Of a stretch of DNA of 64,000 nucleotides, positions 17,219 through 28,316 are shown piece by piece. The notes beneath the pieces are model-generated. The model had not been told where the DNA came from. It saw only the letters and a list, made by a program, of their open reading frames with translations, and ran no database searches. The first letter of the stretch is position 1; each line of letters begins with the position of its first letter. The translations under genes and the position numbers were made by a program. The stretch is from an uncultured Carboxylicivirga sp. (lineage in GTDB: Bacteria; Bacteroidota; Bacteroidia; Bacteroidales; Marinilabiliaceae), in the NCBI GenBank assembly GCA_947491945.1, contig CANLLN010000003.1, forward strand, positions 186,001 through 250,000, written 5' to 3'.

Positions 17219-18604
17219 TTAAATTCCCTCGCTTTCCAGGTTATGAAAGGCGAAGAACGTAGTTTGATTTTTTTTGATTTGAAAAGTAAAGGGCACGCTA
17301 TGTTGGGCTCGTCCCCGTGTGTTTAACTGCACACTATGGGTGCCTTCATCGAGGGTCACGCGACAATAGGAAATGCTGTGGGGTAGCGATTGCCAGTTAC
17401 GGGTATCGGCTTTCTCGGTCATGGCATTCACAATGCTGATGATAGTGCCCAGGTTATCATTCTCGCTGCGCGCTAATTCCTCCATGGCTTTTTTGGTAGC
17501 CAGCCGTGCAATACCGGCTGCCATTTCTCGTAGCATACGATCCTTAAGGCATTGAAAGGCAATAGCGTTAATATCTTGCGCCATTTCAAGGGGATAGTCC
17601 TGTCCGTCATTGGCCAGGGAAGCCTGGTTAAAAAGGGGCTTTCGTTCGCGATATTTGGGAAAGGCCACACGCAGAAAGGACAGATTTTTGAACGCCGCCT
17701 GATCGCTGGATGATTTATTACCAATATAGATAGGGAAATTAAGACCATACTCTTCATTGGCCAAGGTAATCCATCCATCGTTATAACCGGTGTTAGTGAA
17801 GTTGATGCTCCACTCGTCTTTCACGGGGCCAAAACCGTTGAGCCAGAAAAAAACGAGATGCCCCTTGTCGGGGTCCTCTGCCTGGTATTGGCGGCCAAAT
17901 TTATTTTCGTAGAAATCCAGTTCGGTACCGAAGCCCAGTTGATGTGCCGTACGCATTAAATCATTTTGCAGCTGAAGGGGAGTGGACACACCAAACATAG
18001 GCTGATAGTCTTCTTCGTATATCTCCAGGGCATTACGGTAGGCAATAAAGGCATCGTTGGTATTGCCCGCCGCCTCGTAGATTAGTCCCATCAGGCAGTG
18101 GGCAAAGGCATCGCGGGTGTATTTGTTTTTGTTCTTCTTGTATTTCTCATTGAGTTTCTGAAGCACAATGTTGACGCGACGGCATTCCACAAGGGCTCCT
18201 TCGTAGTTATTGAGATAAATGAAATTCAGCGCCTTATAAAAATGGACCAGCACGGCCTCAAAATCTTCTGGTCGATAAGGCTTTACCATGGGGTTGGTGA
18301 TGAGTGCGAGAGCCTCGCTGCCCATGGATTTGCGGAAGTCCTCCACATAGTAATCGGCCTGGTTAAAATACTGATTACTCAGTTCGTATTGACCATTCAT
18401 AAAGCTAACGACTCCCCGGTTACAAAAGTACAGGTATCGGTTTTTTCCGCTTGCTCCCTTGGTGTCTTTAGCCAATATCTTATCGGCCGATTCAAATTGT
18501 CCGGCAGCTATCAGACTCTGTAATTTTATATTGTTTTCGTAGTAGGTGGCACATCCTATCAGTAGGATGGTGAGTATTATGAAAATTAGCGATTTGGGTT
18601 TCAT
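17219..18604 (-). CDS. COG3014-like TPR lipoprotein
   Basis: The 461-residue protein has a lipoprotein signal (LIFIILTILLIGC, Cys about 18) and TPR-like helical pairs over about 30-210 (NRGVVSFMNGQYELSNQYF, YKALNFIYLNNYEGALVE, LMGLIYEAAGNTNDAFIAY). A beta-rich C-terminal region carries the family-like segment WINGFGPVKDEW in variant form (WLNGFGPVKDEW). This matches COG3014, uncharacterised lipoproteins that in some Proteobacteria sit beside LpoB-type genes. The same arrangement is seen here, since the LpoB-like gene lies directly upstream with an 89-base gap containing a strong hairpin. An envelope or peptidoglycan-synthesis role is inferred from the neighbour only. Confidence 0.78.
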   Translation of the reverse strand: MKPKSLIFIILTILLIGCATYYENNIKLQSLIAAGQFESADKILAKDTKGASGKNRYLYFCNRGVVSFMNGQYELSNQYFNQADYYVEDFRKSMGSEALALITNPMVKPYRPEDFEAVLVHFYKALNFIYLNNYEGALVECRRVNIVLQKLNEKYKKNKNKYTRDAFAHCLMGLIYEAAGNTNDAFIAYRNALEIYEEDYQPMFGVSTPLQLQNDLMRTAHQLGFGTELDFYENKFGRQYQAEDPDKGHLVFFWLNGFGPVKDEWSINFTNTGYNDGWITLANEEYGLNFPIYIGNKSSSDQAAFKNLSFLRVAFPKYRERKPLFNQASLANDGQDYPLEMAQDINAIAFQCLKDRMLREMAAGIARLATKKAMEELARSENDNLGTIISIVNAMTEKADTRNWQSLPHSISYCRVTLDEGTHSVQLNTRGRAQHSVPFTFQIKKNQTTFFAFHNLESEGI

Positions 18605-18649
18605 AAGCGATAGGGGTGGGGACGGACAGGTTAATTATGCATTCACAAA

Positions 18650-18682
18650 ACTACCGGATACCCTGTCAGGGTTTCCGGTAGT
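18650..18682 (-). terminator. Hairpin terminator after the LpoB-like gene
   Basis: 18650-18665 pairs with 18667-18682 at 15 of 16 positions (arms ACTACCGGA and TCCGGTAGT, with an inner ACCC/GGGT). A short U-tract follows on the minus strand. It lies between the LpoB-like and COG3014 genes and may reduce expression of the second gene. Confidence 0.7.
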
Positions 18683-18693
18683 TGACTAATTCG

Positions 18694-19284
18694 TTAGTTG
18701 TTGATATATTTTTTAATTTCTTTGTCGCCTATCCAAACGATTTCGTTGCTTTCCAGGTTAGACAGCTCCATGTTGACTTTGTAGAAATTGACGCGTTCTT
18801 TCTTATAAGTGTCTACAATGGAGTTGATATCTCCGTTGAGCATAAAATCGGCACCCAACTCTTTGCCCCAGGCTTTGGCGGTTTCCATGCTGGCAAATTC
18901 TTGTTGGGCAGCGCGTTCGCGACGCAGTTCCTCTCGTTTATCACCGGCCTGCACCAGGCGCACACGGCCACTATTAATAAAGGCGCGTTCTACATTTTTC
19001 ACAAAGGTTTCGGCATTAATATGCTCGTGCGATTTGTTATAAACCAGCCCCACCACTACCACAGGTCGCTTTCCATTATGTGCCTGTTGATGGTTATCGA
19101 TCCAGGCGCCTCCCAGTACCTGATTCACCATTTCTTCGGCTACCAGGCGCGAGTCGGTGTCGTTCCATCGTCCGCTCAAATCAATGGTTTCGCTGGTGTC
19201 AACGCGTTCAACCGTATGGGCACAGCTGCCCAAGAAGGCAAGGCTCAGGCTTAGTGCCATCATCAAAAAGAAATTCCGTTTCAT
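18694..19284 (-). CDS. LpoB-like penicillin-binding-protein activator lipoprotein
   Basis: The 196-residue product has a lipoprotein signal (MMALSLSLAFLGSC, Cys21) and an LpoB/CsgG-like fold (about 35-195). Family landmarks are DLSGRWNDTDSRLVAEEM, VGLVYNKSHEHI, the FVKNVERAFINSG helix, and GADFMLNGDINSI. In E. coli LpoB is an outer-membrane lipoprotein that activates PBP1b; whether this homologue does so is inference. I placed the start at 19284 because the Met-Lys-Arg and signal peptide follow directly. The longer frame reaching 19407 overlaps the dapA coding end and gives no signal sequence. It is followed by a terminator-like hairpin and the COG3014 gene. Confidence 0.85.
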   Translation of the reverse strand: MKRNFFLMMALSLSLAFLGSCAHTVERVDTSETIDLSGRWNDTDSRLVAEEMVNQVLGGAWIDNHQQAHNGKRPVVVVGLVYNKSHEHINAETFVKNVERAFINSGRVRLVQAGDKREELRRERAAQQEFASMETAKAWGKELGADFMLNGDINSIVDTYKKERVNFYKVNMELSNLESNEIVWIGDKEIKKYINN

Positions 19285-19339
19285 AAGTAATACGTTTAGA
19301 TTATTTTGGATATTCATTTTTTTCAAGGTCTTTATGGAA

Positions 19340-20248
19340 TCAAAAAGCATTCCAAAAAGCAGAGCGGAAGGCTTCCAATTGGGCTTTAAGCTTATTATAG
19401 GTAGCATCGCTTGCAGGTGTGAGGGGCAGACGCAGTTGATTTTCCATCATGCCCATTATTTGCAGCAGCGCCTTAATGCCTGCTGGATTGCCTTCCCTAA
19501 AAATACTTTTAGTGATATCGGTTAATCCGTAATGTAGTTGACGCGCCTTGCCATAATCATTGTTCATGGCCGCCTCCACCATGTTGCTGAAGGCCTTGGG
19601 AAAGGCGTTGGCAACTACCGAAATAACGCCGTCGCCACCCAGTGCCATAAGGGGCAGGGTGCCGGCATCTTCCCCTGATAACAGTGCAAAATCATTAGGT
19701 TTATCTTTGATGATGTCCATAATTTGCTCCTGATCGCCCGAGGCCTCTTTTACAGCAATGATATTATCAAAGTCGTTGGCCAGGCGCAGGCAGGTTGTCG
19801 CTTCCAGGTTGGCCCCCGTGCGTGAAGGCACATTATACAATATGATGGGGCGGGGTGCGGCTTCTGCCAGTGCTTTGTAGTGCTGGTACAGGCCTTCCTG
19901 CGTTGGTTTATTGTAGAAAGGCGTGACGGATAAGATGCCATCGATGCCGCTGAAATCAGTGGTCGCCAATGTTTCCAATAGCTGTGCAGTGTTGTTGCTA
20001 CCCATCCCCATGATTATCGGTAATCGCTTTACGTTAGCGGCTTGTATGGTTTGGATTACCGCAGCACGCTCTGCCTCGCTCAGGGTTACTGTTTCGGCCG
20101 TGGTGCCTAATGCTACCAGAAAATTAACACCACCATCCGCCACGAACCTAACCAGCTTATCCAGCGCTGCATGGTCCACGGTGTTGTCCTGGGTGAAGGG
20201 TGTAACCAGTGCCACACCGGTTCCACTGATACGACTCAAAGATGCCAT
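19340..20248 (-). CDS. dapA: 4-hydroxy-tetrahydrodipicolinate synthase
   Basis: DapA condenses pyruvate with aspartate semialdehyde, the committed step to diaminopimelate and lysine. The 302-residue TIM barrel shows all key residues: the LGTTAE loop (T49, T50), the catalytic Y138 in ILYNVPSRTG, and the Schiff-base lysine K167 in IIAVKEASGD. The later GGDGVISVVAN block is also present. Diaminopimelate feeds peptidoglycan. The gene lies 12 bases downstream of the DUF6913-like gene, which is 12 bases downstream of ligA, so ligA, the DUF6913-like gene and dapA are likely one transcript. Confidence 0.97.
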   Translation of the reverse strand: MASLSRISGTGVALVTPFTQDNTVDHAALDKLVRFVADGGVNFLVALGTTAETVTLSEAERAAVIQTIQAANVKRLPIIMGMGSNNTAQLLETLATTDFSGIDGILSVTPFYNKPTQEGLYQHYKALAEAAPRPIILYNVPSRTGANLEATTCLRLANDFDNIIAVKEASGDQEQIMDIIKDKPNDFALLSGEDAGTLPLMALGGDGVISVVANAFPKAFSNMVEAAMNNDYGKARQLHYGLTDITKSIFREGNPAGIKALLQIMGMMENQLRLPLTPASDATYNKLKAQLEAFRSAFWNAF

Positions 20249-20260
20249 AGCTAAACTTTT

Positions 20261-20809
20261 TTAGTTATTGTTCAGAAGATTAAGATAATGGACAATCTGT
20301 TTTTTAAGTTCTGCGATGCCTTTGCTGCTATCCAGCTCAATCATCAAATCATAAAGATCATTATCAAGCCCGGCCTTTCCTACTTTAAACTCGGCGCGTG
20401 ATAGTTGTCCCAGGTAATCAATGGCAAAAGGTTGCTCTTGTACCAATACAATCAGCAAGTGAAAGGGCTTTTGCACAAAGTCTTCAATGGCTTCCTTTTT
20501 AATGGCGTAAAAAAAGCTGAAATCGCTTCGGCAGGTATAGGTAAAGGTGCTGTCGCCAATGTAATCGTCATCACGTTTACTCTTGTTGATAAAGCCCAGC
20601 GCCTGTGTATTAATACCCTTTTCTTTCAGTTCACGGATAAGGTTTTTCACCTCCTGCTGATTTTTAGCATCGGTGGCATCGAAGAGGATACCTGCGGTTT
20701 GTGCCGTTTTAAAATTATGCAGATGCTTGGTGCGCGGCGCTTTCTTCAAATATTTCTTTAGCTTGTAGATGGCCGCTTTCTCTCTTATATTATCGATGAA
20801 TGTGCTCAT
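20261..20809 (-). CDS. Conserved Bacteroidota protein, DUF6913-like
   Basis: The 182-residue protein has a basic helical N-terminus (about 1-45, KLKKYLKKAPR) and an alpha/beta body with strands such as TAGILFDATDA, NTQALGFINK and FHLLIVLVQ. No signal peptide or catalytic motif is seen. I recall such proteins as DUF6913, conserved in Bacteroidota, but I could not verify the name. Its position between ligA and dapA with 12-base gaps on both sides shows it belongs to that transcript, though function cannot be deduced. Confidence 0.7.
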   Translation of the reverse strand: MSTFIDNIREKAAIYKLKKYLKKAPRTKHLHNFKTAQTAGILFDATDAKNQQEVKNLIRELKEKGINTQALGFINKSKRDDDYIGDSTFTYTCRSDFSFFYAIKKEAIEDFVQKPFHLLIVLVQEQPFAIDYLGQLSRAEFKVGKAGLDNDLYDLMIELDSSKGIAELKKQIVHYLNLLNNN

Positions 20810-20821
20810 TTTTCTAATAAC

Positions 20822-22849
<2,028 letters not shown>

Positions 22850-22854
22850 TCAAA

Positions 22855-22862
22855 CAAAAATA
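22855..22862 (-). promoter_or_regulatory. Candidate -7 promoter box of ligA
   Basis: On the minus strand TATTTTTG (22862-22855) matches TAnnTTTG. It gives a start near 22849 and a leader of about 24 bases. No clear -33 box is seen. Confidence 0.5.
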
Positions 22863-22938
22863 CAATAATATTTTATTCGCCTGCGGGCGCAGCATGTTAT
22901 TCTTCTGCCTTTTTACTTCTGCCTTAGTGCTATCTTTT

Positions 22939-22946
22939 TATCTTTG
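22939..22946 (+). promoter_or_regulatory. Candidate -7 promoter box of the ABC-F gene
   Basis: TATCTTTG matches TAnnTTTG and would start transcription near 22952, about 15 bases before the ATG at 22968. This supports using that ATG in place of the TTG at 22944, which would lie inside the promoter. Confidence 0.55.
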
Positions 22947-22967
22947 CGCCGCTTTAATACTAACATT

Positions 22968-24605
22968 ATGATTTCGGTAGATGGATTAACGGTAGAGTTT
23001 GGTGCTACCACACTATTTAAAAATATTTCCTTCGTTATCAACGAAAAGGACCGCATTGCCCTAATGGGAAAGAACGGAGCCGGTAAATCAACCCTGCTAA
23101 AGATACTGGCAGGTGAGCGGGAGGCCAATAAGGGTCAGGTGGCCGTGCCGCGCGATAAGGTGGTTGCCTACTTACCGCAGCACTTGATGACAGAAGACTC
23201 GCGCACTGTTTTTGAAGAGGCTTCGCAGGCTTTTGCGCATATTTTTGCCATGGAGCGTGAGATGGCTCAGATCAATAAAGAGTTGGAAATGCGCACCGAC
23301 TATGAGTCGGATTCTTATTACGAGCTGATTGAAAAGGTATCGACCCTGAGTGAGAAGTTCTACTCCATTGAAGAAACCAACTTCGATGCCGAGGTGGAGA
23401 AGGTGCTGTTGGGGCTTGGTTTTCTGCGGGAGGACTTACATCGCCCTACCAATGAATTTAGCGGAGGATGGCGCATGCGCATAGAGCTTGCTAAGATACT
23501 GCTAAAAAAACCGGATCTGATATTGCTGGATGAGCCCACTAACCACCTTGATATTGAGTCGATTCAGTGGTTGGAGGATTTTCTGATTCAGTGCGGCAAA
23601 GCCGTGATTGTGATCTCGCACGACCGTGCCTTTGTTGATCGTATCACTACCCGTACCATAGAGGTAACAATGGGGCGTATTTATGATTACAAGGTGAACT
23701 ACTCGCAGTACCTGGTATTGCGACAGGAGCGACGTGAGCAGCAGCTGAAAGCTTACGAAGAACAGCAGAAGATGATTGCCGATAATGAGGCTTTTATCGA
23801 GCGTTTTAAGGGCACCTATTCGAAAACCTTGCAAGTGCAGAGTCGCGTAAAAATGCTGGAGAAGCTGGAGCGGGTAGAGGTGGATGAGGAAGATCGCTCA
23901 GCCTTAAGGTTGAAGTTTCCACCGGCACCCCGATCGGGTAACTATCCCCTCATCGCCACAGAAGTAAGCAAGCAGTATGATGAGCATCTGGTATTTGCCA
24001 ATGCATCATTGACACTGGAAAGAGGGGAGAAGATAGCCTTTGTGGGGCGTAATGGAGAAGGTAAATCGACCCTGGTGAAGGCCATTATGGGAGAGATTGA
24101 CTATGGCGGAGAACTACAACTGGGGCACAATACACGCATTGGCTATTTTGCGCAGAACCAGGCTTCACTGCTCGATGAGGACCTTACTGTATTTCAGACC
24201 ATTGACGATATTGCCGTGGGTGATATACGCACTAAGATAAAAGATATGCTGGGTGCCTTTATGTTTGGTGGTGAAGACATTGATAAAAAGGTGCGTGTGC
24301 TGTCCGGCGGTGAAAAAACGCGCCTGGCAATGATAAAGCTATTGCTTGAGCCTGTGAACCTGCTGATTCTGGATGAGCCTACCAATCATTTGGATATGAA
24401 GACCAAGGATGTTTTGAAAGATGCGTTAAAAGCTTTTGACGGAACCCTCATTCTCGTATCGCACGACCGTGATTTCCTTGATGGATTGGTGGATAAGGTT
24501 TATGAATTTGGTAATAAACGAGTGAAGGAGCACTTGGGTGATATCCAAAGTTTCTTAGAGATGAAGAAGATGTTGCACCTGAATGAGCTGGAACGAAAAA
24601 ACTAA
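22968..24605 (+). CDS. ABC-F family ATPase
   Basis: The 545-residue soluble protein has two ABC ATPase domains and no membrane segments, which defines ABC-F. Domain 1 has Walker A GKNGAGKST, signature FSGGWRMR and Walker B LILLDEPTNHLD. A charged linker (about 240-310) joins it to domain 2, with GRNGEGKST, LSGGEKTR and LLILDEPTNHLD. The family acts on ribosomes as translation factors (EttA, Uup, YbiT types) or in antibiotic resistance. The closest type cannot be told by eye, but the lack of a long C-terminal coiled coil argues against Uup. Start ATG 22968 is chosen from the promoter position and because MISVDGLTVEFG begins the first beta strand. A terminator shared with the convergent acyl-CoA synthetase gene follows. 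Confidence 0.92.
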   Translation: MISVDGLTVEFGATTLFKNISFVINEKDRIALMGKNGAGKSTLLKILAGEREANKGQVAVPRDKVVAYLPQHLMTEDSRTVFEEASQAFAHIFAMEREMAQINKELEMRTDYESDSYYELIEKVSTLSEKFYSIEETNFDAEVEKVLLGLGFLREDLHRPTNEFSGGWRMRIELAKILLKKPDLILLDEPTNHLDIESIQWLEDFLIQCGKAVIVISHDRAFVDRITTRTIEVTMGRIYDYKVNYSQYLVLRQERREQQLKAYEEQQKMIADNEAFIERFKGTYSKTLQVQSRVKMLEKLERVEVDEEDRSALRLKFPPAPRSGNYPLIATEVSKQYDEHLVFANASLTLERGEKIAFVGRNGEGKSTLVKAIMGEIDYGGELQLGHNTRIGYFAQNQASLLDEDLTVFQTIDDIAVGDIRTKIKDMLGAFMFGGEDIDKKVRVLSGGEKTRLAMIKLLLEPVNLLILDEPTNHLDMKTKDVLKDALKAFDGTLILVSHDRDFLDGLVDKVYEFGNKRVKEHLGDIQSFLEMKKMLHLNELERKN

Positions 24606-24647
24606 TAAGCGCATGATAGGGTTTAATAAAATATATCGAAGATAGAA

Positions 24648-24673
24648 AAAGGGCACCCGTTGGGGTGCCCTTT
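24648..24673. terminator. Bidirectional terminator
   Basis: AAAGGGCACCC (24648-24658) and GGGTGCCCTTT (24663-24673) form an 11-bp stem with A and T tracts on its ends, between convergent ABC-F and acyl-CoA synthetase genes. Confidence 0.85.
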
Positions 24674-24689
24674 GACTTTGTGCGGTATC

Positions 24690-26318
24690 TTATTTCCGGG
24701 GTTCCAGCCCCAGTTCCTTGGCTGCAATTTCGCGCATTTCTACTTTGCGTACTTTACCCGTTACGGTGGTGGGGAATTCACTCACAAACTTCCAGTACTT
24801 GGGTATTTTGAAGGTAGCAATTTGTCCCTTGCAATAGTTAACCAATTTTTCTTCAGTTATGTTAGCACCTTCCTGGGGCATTATCCAGGCCATTACCTCT
24901 TCACCGTATCGATCCGACGGCACACCAATAACTTGTACGTCTTTAATGTCATCGTGCTGGTGCAGGTACTCTTCGATTTCGAAGGGTGATATATTTTCGC
25001 CACCACGAATGATCAGGTCTTTGATGCGGCCTACGATGCGCACATAGCCGTCATCATCCATCTCGGCGAGGTCACCGGTGTGCATCCATCGTCCTTCGTC
25101 AATTACCGAGGTGGTAGCTTCCGGGTTATTCCAGTATTTGAGCATCACCGAATAGCCACGGGTGCAGAATTCCCCACGCTGGCCGCGGGGCACGATACAG
25201 CCTGTTTCCGGATCAATAATCTTTATCTCAAGATGCGGATGTACTTTTCCTACGGTGGCACAACGACGGTATTCGTTATCATCCACAAAGGTTTGTGTGC
25301 TTACCGGCGAAGTCTCGGTCATGCCATAGCAGATGCCTACTTCCTTCATATTCATCTTCTCGCGCACCGCCCGCATGGTTGACTCGGGACAGGTAGCACC
25401 TGCCATAATGCCTGTGCGCAGGCTCGAATAATCATAGTTATTAAAGCTTGGATCGTTCAAGGCGGCGATAAACATCAATGGTACGCCATACAGTGAAGTA
25501 CATTTTTCGTCCTGCACGGTTTTTAACACAGTTTCAGGTACAAAAGCCTCACCGCTAAGTATCATGCACGATCCATGGGTGATGCAGGCCAGGTTAGCCA
25601 GTACCATACCAAAGCAATGATAAAGGGGCACGGGAATGCACACACGGTCACTGCTTGTGTATTTCAGTCGTTCCCCAATGAAATAGCCATTGTTAAGGAT
25701 GTTGTGATGCGATAAAGTAGCACCTTTGGGAAAACCGGTGGTGCCTGAAGTATATTGAATGTTAATGGGATCGTCGAACTGAAGGCTTTGCTCTCGTTCT
25801 GCAAGTTGTTCAGAACTAATTTTCTGCCCAGCCTGGAGTAGAGATTTCCAGTCGTGCTCCATGATAACGATGTGCTTTAATCGAATGCAGGCCGCGCGCA
25901 CCTCGCCCAGGATATCCACATAATTGGTTTTGCGAAAACCTTTGGACATGATGAGCAGGCTGATTTCGGAGTGGCGCAAGGCATATTTAAGTTCGGCGGC
26001 TTTATAAGCCGGGTTCACATTTACCAGGATGGCACCCACGCGCGCCGTGGCAAACTGCACCAGCACCCACTCATAGCGGTTAGGAGACCAGATACCGACA
26101 CGGTCGCCTTTTTTGACACCATAGGCCAGGAGCCCCTTGGCTACCTCTTCAATCTGTGCCCAGAATTCCTTGTAAGTAGCGCGGTAGTTTTGGTAAGGAA
26201 CCACAAGGGCCTCTGCGTCGGGGTATTGTTGGCTTGTTCTTCTTAATTGCTCAGGAATGGTAATACCCAATAAAGGCGTATCCGATATTCCATTGTCGTA
26301 CGATAATAGTTTACTCAC
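24690..26318 (-). CDS. AMP-binding acyl-CoA synthetase
   Basis: The 542-residue enzyme belongs to the ANL superfamily and should activate a fatty or other organic acid to an acyl-adenylate and then a CoA thioester. The P-loop YTSGTTGFPKG is at 189-199. YGMTETSPV, the HTGDLAEMDDDGYV hinge region, GRIKDLIIRGGENI and the C-terminal VTGKVRK with the catalytic lysine are all present. Overall it looks like medium/long-chain FadD2-type synthetases, but chain length cannot be read off. The start is GTG at 26318, because an in-frame stop lies five codons upstream and no ATG intervenes. Its leader holds a perfect palindrome (26354-26370) that may be an operator. Confidence 0.92.
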   Translation of the reverse strand: MSKLLSYDNGISDTPLLGITIPEQLRRTSQQYPDAEALVVPYQNYRATYKEFWAQIEEVAKGLLAYGVKKGDRVGIWSPNRYEWVLVQFATARVGAILVNVNPAYKAAELKYALRHSEISLLIMSKGFRKTNYVDILGEVRAACIRLKHIVIMEHDWKSLLQAGQKISSEQLAEREQSLQFDDPINIQYTSGTTGFPKGATLSHHNILNNGYFIGERLKYTSSDRVCIPVPLYHCFGMVLANLACITHGSCMILSGEAFVPETVLKTVQDEKCTSLYGVPLMFIAALNDPSFNNYDYSSLRTGIMAGATCPESTMRAVREKMNMKEVGICYGMTETSPVSTQTFVDDNEYRRCATVGKVHPHLEIKIIDPETGCIVPRGQRGEFCTRGYSVMLKYWNNPEATTSVIDEGRWMHTGDLAEMDDDGYVRIVGRIKDLIIRGGENISPFEIEEYLHQHDDIKDVQVIGVPSDRYGEEVMAWIMPQEGANITEEKLVNYCKGQIATFKIPKYWKFVSEFPTTVTGKVRKVEMREIAAKELGLEPRK

Positions 26319-26353
26319 AATGCCTGTTTTTAATTATTTTGCCTTTTATATTT

Positions 26354-26390
26354 AGTTTCATTTTGAAACTAGATCAAAGACACAAATATA
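26354..26390 (-). promoter_or_regulatory. Promoter and candidate operator of the acyl-CoA synthetase gene
   Basis: On the minus strand TATATTTG (26390-26383) fits the -7 box and predicts a start near 26376. Just after the start, AGTTTCA (26354-26360) and TGAAACT (26364-26370) form a perfect 7-3-7 palindrome, the size and position of a repressor operator. A TetR- or GntR-type fatty-acid regulator is one possibility, but no regulator gene is nearby. Confidence 0.5.
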
Positions 26391-26836
26391 AATTAATAAT
26401 ATTAAACGGCAGCTTTATGAAAAGCTAAAAGTGATTAGCGGATTTTTAATTCAATTTGTAATGAACTCTAAATCTGAATGTAAATGCAGCTGTAGGCTCA
26501 AGTGTCAGCCTGCATTTTATTGCGGGTTGTGAATTTTAAAAAGTAGAACCATTATTTGATCCTGCTCAATATATAGCTTTAGGCTCACAACGGCGTATTT
26601 GTACCAAATAGTAATAGAATTAATACTTGTTTAAGCTAGTCGGCCTTATTTACAACAAAGCGAAAGGTAAAGGGCTTTATGATGTGGAAGTTTGTTAGTT
26701 TTAAGTCCGAAATAGTAGCTTTTTATTATTTTCGCCTGGCAAGAGCGTTTTCATTGACGCTATTTGCAACTGTTTCAGCTGCAAGTTTGTGATTAGAATA
26801 CTAGAAAGACGTATTGATAAACAGGAGATTAAGTGT
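26391..26836. other. Intergenic region between divergent genes
   Basis: This AT-rich stretch has no convincing gene. It holds a hairpin pairing AAATGCA (26482-26488) with TGCATTT (26511-26517), plus an inner GGCT/AGCC stem. It also holds a 20-base motif beginning GTACCAAATAG at 26601 that recurs at 31483 upstream of the barrel-protein gene. Nothing else stands out. Confidence 0.5.
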
Positions 26837-28170
26837 ATGAAGGAAAAATGTATGTCGCGTAAGGATTTTTTAAAAAGTTCGGTTGTTATGGCCACGGGTT
26901 TGTCTTTAGCCCCTAATATGATGGCTAAGCAGACTAATAAACCGCCTATTGATGCGGGTTATTCGTCAGGAGCTAAGCAGCTATTTAAAAATGTAAGGCT
27001 CGAAACGGGCTTTGAATATGAGGGTGATGAGGTGGTGGCCACCCAAACCGCTTTGTTCTGTGTAGAAATAAGCGATGGGCAGATAACAAAGGTTACCTCC
27101 AACAATCCGTCGGCAAAGGCCACGGATGCGCAAGGTAAGCTGATGTTGCCTGCCTTTAAGGATATGCACATCCATTTGGATAAAACCTTTTATGGTGGAT
27201 CATGGCGTGCTGTGCGCAAGCGTCAGGGGGTGTTAAAGGCATGATTGCCCTGGAACAGGAAATTTTGCCTGAGATGCTTAAAACTTCAACAGAGCGTGCC
27301 GAGCGTTTAATTGAGTTGTTACAGTCCTGTGGTACTCATTTTGCCCGCAGCCAGGTTAATGTTGAGCCTACCTCTAAATTGAAGTCACTTACCAATCTGC
27401 AAAAGGCTCTGGCCAATAAAAAGGATGGCTTTGGCGCTGAACTTGTGGCCTTTCCGCAGCATGGCATTTATTACACCGATTCGGCAGCCTTAATGAAAGA
27501 GGCTGCCCAAATGGATATTGATTACATTGGTGGTGTCGATCCATACTCACTGGATGGCTCGATTGAAAAAACCATGGATTTTACCGTTCAGTTAGCATTA
27601 GATTATAACAAAGGTCTGGACATTCATTTGCACGAAACCGGGCCTTCGGCTGTAAAAACCATCGAATACCTGCTTAATAAAGTAGAGGAGAACCCGGTTT
27701 TGAAAGGCAAAACTTACTTAAGTCACTGTTTCGTTTTGGGGCGACTTGATGCCAGGGAGCAAGATGCGATGGCGGAGAAACTCAGTGCTGCCCAGGTAGG
27801 TGTTATTTCAACGGTTCCGTTTGGAAACCTGATTATGCCGATACCAACCTTATATAAGTATGGAGTAAAAGTAGGCACGGGTAACGACAGTATTATCGAT
27901 CATTGGAATACATGGGGCAGTGGCAGTGTCCTTGAAAAGGCAAAACTGATGGCACAATTGTATGGGTATGGGACAGAGTTTGGCTTGTCGCGTTGTTTAA
28001 AGCTGGCCACCTTTGGGCTTACCCCGTTAGATGATAAGGGTCGGCAGCAGTGGCCAAAAGCAGGTGACGAGGCCAGTGTTGTATTTGTGGAAGCCAGCTG
28101 TTCGGCTGAAGCCGTATCGCGTCTGTCGCCTGTGAAATCGCTGATGCATAAAGGGAAAATTGTTTTTTAA
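26837..28170 (+). pseudogene. Amidohydrolase (cytosine-deaminase-like), split by a frameshift
   Basis: Two overlapping frames together make one amidohydrolase. The first (from ATG 26837 to stop 27244) carries a Tat-like or Sec signal (SRKDFLKSSVVMATGLSLAP) and the first metal motif MHIHLDKTF. The second (in the -1 frame, to 28170) carries DIHLHETGPS, YLSHCFVLG and TGNDSIIDHWNTWG, the remaining metal-site and active-site regions of the CodA-like group. The switch falls at GGGGG (27226-27230): one more G, or a -1 slip there, restores a continuous KRQGGVKG. The gene may be a true pseudogene, a sequencing error in the G run, or a slippage-expressed gene. The rest of the second frame is intact, which suggests a recent or artefactual event. 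Substrate unknown. Confidence 0.75.
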
Positions 28171-28265
28171 ATACTTTAACTGCGAATAATTTAAGTAGCA
28201 TGCGATATAGGTATCTATTAGCCATTATTATTCGCTTTTTTCTTATGCATTAATATAAAGGTAAA

Positions 28266-28291
28266 AAAGCCCGACAACCTTGTCGGGCTTT
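28266..28291. terminator. Bidirectional terminator
   Basis: AAAGCCCGACAA (28266-28277) and TTGTCGGGCTTT (28280-28291) form a 12-bp stem flanked by an A-run and T residues, between the convergent amidohydrolase and TonB-receptor genes. Confidence 0.88.
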
Positions 28292-28316
28292 GCTGTATTT
28301 AACATTGAGCCTGTGC

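Noticed and set aside
22944-22967. TTG start giving an ABC-F protein eight residues longer
   Set aside because: It overlaps the -7 promoter box at 22939-22946; ATG 22968 fits the first beta strand.
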